A DNA stretch of 11,802 nucleotides from Gemmatimonadota bacterium (lineage in GTDB: Bacteria; Gemmatimonadota; Gemmatimonadetes; Gemmatimonadales; GWC2-71-9). The notes below the pieces were generated by a model. The model was given only the letters and a program-made list of their open reading frames with translations. It made no database searches and was not told the DNA's origin. Below, one piece after another: positions 6,685-11,802 of this stretch. The number at the start of each line of letters is the position of its first letter. Position 1 is the first letter of the stretch. The position numbers and the translations under genes were made by a program. The stretch lies in contig QHUF01000147.1 in the NCBI GenBank assembly GCA_003221075.1, forward strand, positions 1-11,802, in the 5' to 3' direction.

Positions 6685-8110
6685 ACTCTCCCATTTGCCC
6701 GGCGTGCCGAGGCCTCGGATGCCAAACTGAGAATCTTGAGCGGCCAGACGGCCGGACGGCCGGAAGCTCCCCGAACCTGAAGCGCTTGACGTACGTCACG
6801 TGAAGCGCCGGCCGAAATGCCGGCGCCCGGGACGAATAGAACCGAAGCTCCGTATACGATGTCGCCTCCGGTAACTGCCCCATGATGAACGCCGTCACCA
6901 AGGTCGTATCCAGCGACCACGCCCGGACCATGTTGGTGAGCTCGATCCGCACCGTGTCCGGAGATCCGGGGTGTATGGTCGTCGTTCCGGAGAGATCCGA
7001 GTTCTGGCTGAGCGGAGACTTCGCGCCGAGATCCGCAGCTATGGCGCGCGCCAGGATCTGGAAGGAATCACTCGGCGCCCCCGGCACCGCGTTCACGGGA
7101 ACGAGCACGAGGGTCGCCCGCACGACGTCGATCGAGTCGTGCAGGAACGCCGGCAGCGCGACGCGCAGCAGCGACCGCACCGAAGGCACACCGCCGACGG
7201 CCAGATTGGAGTCGAGCGGCGGCGTGGGTGGGCTGAAGACAAAGTTGTGGAAGCGCGGAGTGGGGACTCTATTCGCGGTTACGACGCTGTCCGGTGTCGC
7301 CGACACGGTGTCGGGAATCGTGTAGTGGAAGTACCAGCGGATCAGCGGCATGGTCTGACCTGAAACGCTGGCGCCGAGAATGACGCTGGCAAACGAGTCG
7401 GCCGCGACTCGCACGCCCCAGGCGCTGCGACCCGAGTCGGCAACGCTGAACGGCGCCTGTAGCGTATCGAGCTTGAAGTACACCGCGAGCGTGTTACGCG
7501 TGGTATCGGACGGGTTGATGTGCATCTGCAGGACGTGTCCCGCCGCGTCCACGCGGATCGAGTCAGTCGGCTGAGTGCCCCAGATACTGTCCCAGCGAAC
7601 GATGGTTTGCGAGTCGGTGATCGCCGGCAGCGCCAGCAGATCGCTCACGTTGAGGGTGGCCACCGGCGTTGCGGTGAAATCGGGATCGAGCGACGCAAAG
7701 TCCGATGTCGAGTCGGCCGTGACGGGCAGCCGGAACAGGCGCAGCCGCAGATTCGTCGTGTTCTTGGGCCGGCGGCCGATGATGAACCGCACCCGGGACG
7801 AGTCGACGTTGATCGGCACGGTGGTGGTATCGCCCACCTTCGGCGTTACGCGCCTGACCACGGTGTCGGTCGTAAAGAAGGGGCGGCTGTCTATCACGCC
7901 CGGCACGTCCGCGGCCGTCATCGCCTCGGCACCATAGCTGGGAAGGTAGCCGCGGAACGAGGAATCACGGTCGATGATCGAGGTGAGGATCGTATCCCGA
8001 ATGACGATCGAGTCGCCCGGACAGAAGTTCGGGCAAACGGCCGGCGACGTCGCGTTCTCCGTGCAGGCCCACGCCACTACGAGCAGAACCAACAACACCA
8101 GTCGCCGCAT
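6374..8110 (-). CDS. Large secreted lipoprotein with DNRLRE-like beta-sandwich features; lacks its expected stop
   Basis: Function unknown. Seen: MRRLVLLVLLVVAWAC, a short lipoprotein signal with lipobox Cys16, then a Ser/Thr/Asp-rich, beta-strand-rich protein typical of exported domains. Repeated arginine/leucine strands (LRLRLFRLP, and later VRATLVLVP) and the closing RFYSSRAPAFRP then ALHVTYVKRF resemble DNRLRE-type beta-sandwich domains. The recognisable part ends near 6779 (about 444 residues). The frame then runs on without a stop to 6374, adding about 134 Arg/His-rich residues that are only the barrel gene read out of frame. The true protein is therefore probably about 445-450 residues and the tail reflects a frameshift or deletion at the junction. 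The ATG at 8110 shares one base with the cdd stop (TGATG). Likely anchored in the periplasm or at the outer membrane as partner of the barrel (inference). Confidence 0.78.
   Translation of the reverse strand: MRRLVLLVLLVVAWACTENATSPAVCPNFCPGDSIVIRDTILTSIIDRDSSFRGYLPSYGAEAMTAADVPGVIDSRPFFTTDTVVRRVTPKVGDTTTVPINVDSSRVRFIIGRRPKNTTNLRLRLFRLPVTADSTSDFASLDPDFTATPVATLNVSDLLALPAITDSQTIVRWDSIWGTQPTDSIRVDAAGHVLQMHINPSDTTRNTLAVYFKLDTLQAPFSVADSGRSAWGVRVAADSFASVILGASVSGQTMPLIRWYFHYTIPDTVSATPDSVVTANRVPTPRFHNFVFSPPTPPLDSNLAVGGVPSVRSLLRVALPAFLHDSIDVVRATLVLVPVNAVPGAPSDSFQILARAIAADLGAKSPLSQNSDLSGTTTIHPGSPDTVRIELTNMVRAWSLDTTLVTAFIMGQLPEATSYTELRFYSSRAPAFRPALHVTYVKRFRFGELPAVRPSGRSRFSVWHPRPRHAGQMGECAGEDHRRCVRAVRRLFAADGRGAGGRAAHERERDERRVVALRRCRWPAVVAARDSLPGDGDHRARHAPHRCGRRLHHLPRPLLRRCHPGHDRSARRAAADHR
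6748..6763. repeat. Tandem 8-bp repeat (ACGGCCGG x2) at the lipoprotein/barrel junction
   Basis: Two exact copies of ACGGCCGG lie side by side, with a degenerate third (GCGGCCAG, 6740-6747) next to them. Because 8 is not a multiple of 3, gain or loss of a unit changes the reading frame. It sits where the lipoprotein frame leaves its domain and the barrel frame begins. Confidence 0.6.
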
Positions 8111-8496
8111 CACCGATCCAACGTCTCCCTGGTAAAGGCATCGGGCAACAGCGCCGCCAACGTCCAGCGCTTTTCCGTGGCGGGTCCAACCGCCATCACG
8201 TCGAGATCCAGTCCAAACTCCGCGAGCAGCTGCCGGCAGGCGCCGCACGGTGCGGCCGGCGGATCCACCTCGGTCGTCACGACGATGCGCTTCAATTTGC
8301 GCGCGCCGCCTACCACCGCCGCGCCCAACGCCATCCGCTCCGCGCAGATCGTGAGCCCATAGGACGCACTTTCGACGTTGCAGCCCACGTAGACACTGCC
8401 GTCCGCCGCCTCGATGGCCGCGCCCACATGAAAGTTGCTGTAGGGCGCCCAGGCGTGCTGCATCGCCGCGCGCGCTTGTTTCACCAGATCCTTCAT
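8110..8496 (-). CDS. cdd: Cytidine deaminase
   Basis: Deaminates cytidine and deoxycytidine to uridine and deoxyuridine in pyrimidine salvage; cytoplasmic and zinc-dependent. Seen in 128 residues, the normal length of the small tetrameric form: YSNFHVGAAI substrate-binding stretch, GCNVESASYG, zinc ligand and catalytic glutamate in CAERMAL (Cys51, Glu53), and the second zinc motif PCGACRQ (Cys84, Cys87). The start is ATG at 8496, which overlaps the deoB stop by 4 nt (ATGA). The long open frame upstream is only deoB out of frame. The stop shares a base with the lipoprotein start. Being downstream of deoB makes a nucleoside-salvage unit. Confidence 0.97.
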   Translation of the reverse strand: MKDLVKQARAAMQHAWAPYSNFHVGAAIEAADGSVYVGCNVESASYGLTICAERMALGAAVVGGARKLKRIVVTTEVDPPAAPCGACRQLLAEFGLDLDVMAVGPATEKRWTLAALLPDAFTRETLDR

Positions 8497-9677
8497 GCCG
8501 CAACGTCTTTCAGAAACGATGTCCCCGCCGCCAGCGCCGGGAGGCCGAAGTACTCGCCCACCGTCTGACCCATGTCGGCGAACGTGCGACGCGTCCCGAG
8601 CGGCACCGGATGCACGTTGGGTCCCAGCACGAGCAGCGGCACGACCTCGCGCGAATGATCGGTCGACGGCGTCGTCGGATCGTTCCCGTGATCGGCGGTG
8701 AGCATCACCAGGTCGTCCGGCTGCAGCCGCGCCAGCAGCCGCGGGATCCACGCGTCCAGCTCTTTGAGACCCTCGTGAAACCCCGGCACGTCGTTCCGGT
8801 GCCCCCATGTCTGGTCGAATTCGATCACGTTCACGAAGACGAATCCCGTGTCGAGCGTGTCGAGCGTCCGTTCGATGCGCCGGTAGGCGTCGGCGTTCGT
8901 GGGCGTGTGCTCGCTGCTGATATTCCGGCCCGCGAACAGGTCGTCCACCTTGCCGATCCCGATTCTCACGACCCCCGCGTCGGCCATGACGTCCAGCAGC
9001 GTCGTTCCGGTCGGCGCAAGCGAAAAATCCTTGCGATGGGGCGTCCGGCGGTAGTCCCCCGGCCTGCCTTCGAAGGGACGCGCGATCACCCGGCTCACCA
9101 CGTCCTCGCCGATCAGCATCTCGCGCGCGACCGTGCACGCCTGGTACAGCTCGGCCAGCGGCACGGTCTGCTCGTGCGCCGCGACCTGAAAGACCGAATC
9201 GGCGGACGTATAGACGATCCAATTCCCCGTCCGCTGATGCTCCGCGCCGAGCTCGTCGATGATCGCGGTCCCGGAAGCAGCCTTGTTGCCCAGCCAACCG
9301 CGTCCGGTGCGCCGCGCGAACTCGTTCAGCACCGAAACAGGAAACCCGCGCGGATACGTGCGAAACGCTTTCTTCAGCAGCACGCCGCAGATTTCCCAAT
9401 GACCGGTCGTACTGTCCTTCCCGGCCGATGCCGGCCGCGCCACGCCGTATGCGGCGCTCGGCGTGACCGCGGGGTCAAATCCGTTGAGCCCGGATCCATC
9501 CCGACACATCCCCAACCCCAGCTTTTCCAGATTGGGCAGCGTCAGACCGCCGACGGCGCGGGCGACGTTGCCGAGCGTGTCTGATCCCGCATCTCCGTAC
9601 TCGCCCGTATCCGGCGCCGGCCCGCTGCCGAGCCCATCGAGGACGATGATCGCCGCACGCCCCGTTCCGTATTTCAC
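8493..9677 (-). CDS. deoB: Phosphopentomutase
   Basis: Interconverts ribose-1-phosphate with ribose-5-phosphate, and the deoxyribose pair, linking nucleoside breakdown to central carbon metabolism; cytoplasmic, Mn-dependent alkaline-phosphatase superfamily. Seen in 394 residues, a usual length: metal site IIVLDGLGSGPAPD (Asp14), DTLGNVA, the active-site loop GKDSTTGHWE (residues 86-95), the C-terminal metal ligands in VIEFDQTWGHRND, TADHGNDPTTPSTDHSRE, and the closing GQTVGEYFGLP. The start is GTG at 9677, overlapping the alr TGA by 4 nt (GTGA). Residues encoded further upstream in frame are alr sequence and are not needed. No gene for deoxyribose-phosphate aldolase (deoC) is in the window. 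Confidence 0.97.
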   Translation of the reverse strand: MKYGTGRAAIIVLDGLGSGPAPDTGEYGDAGSDTLGNVARAVGGLTLPNLEKLGLGMCRDGSGLNGFDPAVTPSAAYGVARPASAGKDSTTGHWEICGVLLKKAFRTYPRGFPVSVLNEFARRTGRGWLGNKAASGTAIIDELGAEHQRTGNWIVYTSADSVFQVAAHEQTVPLAELYQACTVAREMLIGEDVVSRVIARPFEGRPGDYRRTPHRKDFSLAPTGTTLLDVMADAGVVRIGIGKVDDLFAGRNISSEHTPTNADAYRRIERTLDTLDTGFVFVNVIEFDQTWGHRNDVPGFHEGLKELDAWIPRLLARLQPDDLVMLTADHGNDPTTPSTDHSREVVPLLVLGPNVHPVPLGTRRTFADMGQTVGEYFGLPALAAGTSFLKDVAA

Positions 9678-10747
9678 ACCGGGACTCGCGCGAGGCGCTG
9701 TCCCAGTCCGGTCAGGAATTCGTGCTGCACCGCACCACTCCAATCAGCGACCTCTTTCAACGTGATGCGCTGCTTGGCGTCTTCTCCCACAATCGTCGCG
9801 ATATCGCCGACCTGGACTTCCAGGGGGCCCGTCTCGACCAGGGCCATGTCCATCTGCACGAGACCAACGATCGGACAACGCTTCCCACGCAGCAGCACGA
9901 CACCTCCGCCGCTCGCAACGGCCCGCCGCAGCCCATCGGCGTAGCCGCATCGCAGCGTCGCGATCACGGTGTCCCGTTGCGCGGTCCAGCTCGCGTCGTA
10001 GCTCGCGGTCTCTCCCTTTTTCATCCGCCGCACGCTCAGCACTCTGGCTCTCAGGCTCACGACGGGTCGCGGCGGTGGCAGATCGTCGGCCGCGACGCCG
10101 CCGTACAGGAAGATCCCTGGCCGCACCAGATCGAGCGCGAACTGCGGGCCCCGCAGCGCGGCGGCGCTGTTCGCGGCGTGCAGCAGCGCGGGCCGCCGCG
10201 GCAGGCGCGCGACCGCGCCAAGAAACCGTTCGAGCTGCAGCTCCGATGATCCATCCCGCCGCTCGGCGGAGTGGAAATGCGTGTAGCACCCCTCGAGCGA
10301 CGGCGTATCCACTGCTGCGCCGAGCTCGTCGATCTCATCCCAGCGCACACCGGCGCGTCCCATCCCCGTATCGATCTCGATATGGAAAGGACGCTCGCCG
10401 CGCGTGGTCCATTCGAGGATGCTGCCGGCGTCGCCGAGCGCCGGAGTCAGCTGATGGCGGTCGTACTCGTCGAACAGTCGCGCGCGCGCGGGCATGAAGA
10501 CAAGGATCGGCCGCGTGATGCCGGCCGCGCGCAGCTCGGCACCTTCTTCGATCGTCGCGACGCCGTAGCCCCAGGGATCGAGCGGCTCGAGGGCCTTAGA
10601 CACTAAGACGGCTCCGACCCCGTACGCATTGGCTTTGACGACAGGGAGGAGCCGAGTGCCTGCTATCTTTGCTACCGTTCGGGCGTTGTCGACGAGGGCT
10701 TCCACGTCCACTTCCACCCAGGCCTCGCCCTTCGTTGACACGCTCAC
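9674..10747 (-). CDS. alr: Alanine racemase
   Basis: PLP-dependent racemisation of L-alanine to D-alanine for peptidoglycan; cytoplasmic, fold-type III barrel plus beta domain. Seen in 357 residues, close to the usual 360-380: AWVEVDVEALVDN, PLP lysine in PVVKANAYGVGA (Lys38), THFHSAE, NSAAAL, RPGIFLYGG, and the catalytic tyrosine in CGYADGLRRA (Tyr269). The usual VCMDQ loop reads LVQMDMAL, a small divergence. Start is uncertain: GTG at 10747 or 10741 fit the family start, neither has a ribosome site, and a -10-like TATCAT lies just upstream, so a near-leaderless message is possible. An in-frame TTG at 10786 would add 13 residues unlike the family. First gene of the leftward operon, overlapping deoB by 4 nt. 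Confidence 0.95.
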   Translation of the reverse strand: MSVSTKGEAWVEVDVEALVDNARTVAKIAGTRLLPVVKANAYGVGAVLVSKALEPLDPWGYGVATIEEGAELRAAGITRPILVFMPARARLFDEYDRHQLTPALGDAGSILEWTTRGERPFHIEIDTGMGRAGVRWDEIDELGAAVDTPSLEGCYTHFHSAERRDGSSELQLERFLGAVARLPRRPALLHAANSAAALRGPQFALDLVRPGIFLYGGVAADDLPPPRPVVSLRARVLSVRRMKKGETASYDASWTAQRDTVIATLRCGYADGLRRAVASGGGVVLLRGKRCPIVGLVQMDMALVETGPLEVQVGDIATIVGEDAKQRITLKEVADWSGAVQHEFLTGLGQRLARVPV

Positions 10748-10762
10748 TGGCGCGGGTATGAT
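10735..10762 (+). promoter_or_regulatory. Sigma70-type promoter for mazG
   Basis: A perfect TTGACA (10735-10740), a 16-nt spacer and TATGAT (10757-10762, five of six to consensus) sit just upstream of mazG. Transcription would begin near 10768-10770, leaving a leader of only about 12 nt that still holds the GGAGG. The -35 box lies inside the alr coding sequence. Match quality is unusually good for such a GC-rich window. Confidence 0.75.
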
Positions 10763-10766
10763 ACCC
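10754..10766. promoter_or_regulatory. Palindrome GGGTAT-G-ATACCC covering both -10 boxes
   Basis: A perfect 6-bp inverted repeat about a single central G. It could be a dimeric repressor site that controls both divergent promoters, or it may simply be symmetric because each arm contains a -10 box. Confidence 0.45.
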
Positions 10767-10786
10767 CGCCCGGAGGCTAAATGCAA
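10757..10786 (-). promoter_or_regulatory. Possible opposing promoter for the alr operon
   Basis: On the leftward strand the same palindrome reads TATCAT (10762-10757), a five-of-six -10 box, with a weak TTGCAT (10786-10781) 18 nt upstream as a candidate -35. Transcription would start near 10750, only about 3-9 nt before the alr GTG starts. This fits a near-leaderless alr message, but the -35 match is poor. Confidence 0.4.
10772..10776 (+). promoter_or_regulatory. Ribosome binding site of mazG (GGAGG)
   Basis: A GGAGG lies 4 nt before the mazG ATG and fixes the start at 10781. It is the clearest Shine-Dalgarno match in the window; most other genes here start by overlap with the gene before. 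Confidence 0.8.
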
Positions 10787-11551
10787 GGCGATTCAGCGCT
10801 TGGACGTGCTCTCGGACTCGTGCGCGAGTTGCGACAGCGGTGCCCATGGGACCGCGCACAGACTCCGCAAACGCTCCGTCCCTATCTGGTCGAGGAAGCG
10901 CTCGAGCTCGACCAGGCCATTCAGACCGACGATCCCGCCGCGATGCGCGACGAGCTCGGCGATCTACTGCTGCATCTCGCGTTTCAGATCGTAATCGCGG
11001 AAGAGCGGTCGCAATTCAACGCGGAAGTCGTCACGCGCACGCTCGAGGAGAAGATGTGGCGGCGCCATCCGAATCTTTTCGGCGAGGGCGGCGGCAGCCG
11101 GGATGATCACGCCGGCTGGGAGCTCGTCAAGCGGCGCGAGCCTCGCGCGGGCGGTAAGCGCAGCACGCTCGCCGGCTTGCCGCCGACACTCCCTCCCCTG
11201 CTCATGGCGTACCGGCTGCAGGAGCGCGCCGCGGGGATCGGGTTCGATTGGCCGGATGTGACGGGCCCGCTGGCGAAGGTGAAGGAAGAGACGGCGGAGC
11301 TGGAGAAGGAGCAGCGTGGGGGGCGCCGGGAGCAGATCGAAGAGGAGGTCGGCGACTTGTTGTTCGCCGCGGTGAATCTGGCGCGCAAACACGGGATCGA
11401 GGCGGGTCAGGCGCTCGAGCGGGCGAACTTGAAATTCCAGCAGCGATTCGAGAAGGTCGAGAAGCTCGCCGAGGAACGCGGCCTCGAGATGGGCCGCGCG
11501 TCGCTCGAACAGCTCGACAAGTTGTGGGACGAAGTCAAGTCACGGCGATGA
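10781..11551 (+). CDS. mazG: Nucleoside triphosphate pyrophosphohydrolase MazG
   Basis: Hydrolyses NTPs or dNTPs to the monophosphate and pyrophosphate, thought to clear abnormal nucleotides and to influence stress signalling. Seen in 256 residues, the length of the two-domain form: first MazG domain with CPWDRAQTPQTL, the metal motif EEALE (Glu38, 39, 42) and DELGD (Glu58, Asp61), then KMWRRHPNLFG; second domain with KVKEETAELEKE and EEEVGDLLFA, ending RFEKVEKLAEERG and LDKLWDEVK. The ATG at 10781 is set by a clear GGAGG 4 nt upstream. It is the only rightward gene in the window, divergent from alr across a short palindromic promoter, and it converges with the small gene on its right with 12 nt between the stops. 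Confidence 0.97.
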   Translation: MQGDSALGRALGLVRELRQRCPWDRAQTPQTLRPYLVEEALELDQAIQTDDPAAMRDELGDLLLHLAFQIVIAEERSQFNAEVVTRTLEEKMWRRHPNLFGEGGGSRDDHAGWELVKRREPRAGGKRSTLAGLPPTLPPLLMAYRLQERAAGIGFDWPDVTGPLAKVKEETAELEKEQRGGRREQIEEEVGDLLFAAVNLARKHGIEAGQALERANLKFQQRFEKVEKLAEERGLEMGRASLEQLDKLWDEVKSRR

Positions 11552-11560
11552 CTCGTCGTG
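11541..11560. terminator. Weak hairpin between convergent mazG and the small gene
   Basis: CACGGCGA and TCGTCGTG pair over 8 bp with one G-U wobble around a TGAC loop, spanning the mazG stop. There is no T-run on either side, so it is at best a weak bidirectional terminator. Confidence 0.25.
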
Positions 11561-11563
11561 CGT

Positions 11564-11800
11564 CTACGCTCGACCTTCAATGCGCTTGCTGATCACTTCC
11601 GCGGCACGATCCGCGAGATCGAGCACGGCACCAACCACCCGGCGAACGACCCGCGCCACATCGTCGAGCGCGAGGGGACGACCCTCCGACACCTCCGGAC
11701 GACGTTCAGGACTCGGGACAGGGACGGGAGCGGGCGCAGGTGGCTGCGCTTCGTCGCTGGCCGGGCTTTTCCGCTTCCGCGGGCTCTTTCCTTTACTCAT
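11564..11800 (-). CDS. Small basic/proline-rich protein of unknown function
   Basis: I do not recognise this 78-residue protein. Seen: a Lys/Arg/Ser-rich start (MSKGKSPRKRKSP), a proline/alanine/valine stretch at about 19-30, and a C-terminal half (LDDVARVVRRVVGAVLDL then ADRAAEVISKRIEGRA) that reads as one amphipathic helix with charged residues on one face. There is no signal peptide and no membrane helix. Such a layout fits a disordered, nucleic-acid- or membrane-contacting tail plus an oligomerising helix, but that is inference. The ATG at 11800 is two bases from the window edge, so its ribosome site cannot be seen. A longer protein starting beyond the edge cannot be excluded. Biased composition lowers confidence that it is a real gene, but the leftward frame fits the local strand pattern and its end clears mazG cleanly. 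Confidence 0.6.
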   Translation of the reverse strand: MSKGKSPRKRKSPASDEAQPPAPAPVPVPSPERRPEVSEGRPLALDDVARVVRRVVGAVLDLADRAAEVISKRIEGRA

Positions 11801-11802
11801 CG

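Noticed and set aside
6805..6826. Hairpin GCGCCGGC/GCCGGCGC near the lipoprotein end as a terminator
   Set aside because: It lies within coding sequence for APAFRPAL, has no T-run, and the pairing follows from repeated Ala/Pro/Arg codons; it would also stop the operon.
8497..9399. Upstream extension of the cdd frame
   Set aside because: It is deoB read in another frame; cytidine deaminase is complete at 128 residues from the ATG at 8496.
10748..10786. Longer alr starting at TTG 10786
   Set aside because: The added residues do not resemble the family, TTG is a weak start without ribosome site, and the stretch holds the divergent promoter.
1..11802. CRISPR array, tRNA/rRNA, transposase, phage or toxin-antitoxin genes
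   Set aside because: No regularly spaced repeats, no tRNA-like cloverleaf or rRNA sequence, and no such protein domains were seen. MazG here is the nucleotide hydrolase, not part of a toxin pair; no mazEF is present.
1..11802. Horizontal island or recent transfer of the block
   Set aside because: Genes are housekeeping, strand and composition are uniform, and there are no integrase or attachment repeats at either side.

Overview
The window is GC-rich, almost gap-free bacterial chromosome: 12 protein-coding genes with overlaps or gaps of a few bases, and no RNA genes, CRISPR array, transposase or phage genes. Gene content is mostly housekeeping and points to a Gram-negative organism, since it encodes a lipoprotein and an outer-membrane beta-barrel. 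The composition, the style of the lipoprotein/barrel pair and the comFB-comEC arrangement are reminiscent of Gemmatimonadota. That assignment is an impression from memory, not a search result.

Layout. Ten genes run leftward as one apparent operon from about 10747 to beyond position 1: alr (alanine racemase), deoB (phosphopentomutase), cdd (cytidine deaminase), a large lipoprotein, a FadL/OmpP1-like barrel, mtaB and miaB (two tRNA A37 methylthiotransferases), comFB, comEC (DNA-uptake channel) and fbp (class I fructose-1,6-bisphosphatase, cut by the window edge). Most junctions are 1-10 nt overlaps or gaps of 2-12 nt. On the right, mazG runs rightward from a divergent promoter with a near-consensus sigma70 match. 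It converges with a small leftward gene of unknown function that ends the window.

How the genes may work together. comEC and comFB are competence genes. cdd and deoB are nucleoside salvage genes, fbp is gluconeogenic, and mazG (divergent) cleans the nucleotide pool. Together they could let the cell take up DNA and feed its sugar and bases into metabolism, but the cluster could equally be a housekeeping string. miaB and mtaB tune decoding. The lipoprotein/barrel pair would sit in the outer membrane.

Most unusual features. (1) At the lipoprotein/barrel junction the lipoprotein has no stop and the barrel no proper start or signal peptide, right at a tandem 8-bp repeat whose copy number would change the frame. 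(2) Palindromic elements of several kinds lie inside coding sequence: two in mtaB, one at the end of miaB that also forms the comFB leader, and possibly one in comEC. (3) The alr/mazG promoter region is compact and palindromic. I found no clear new defence or mobile system.
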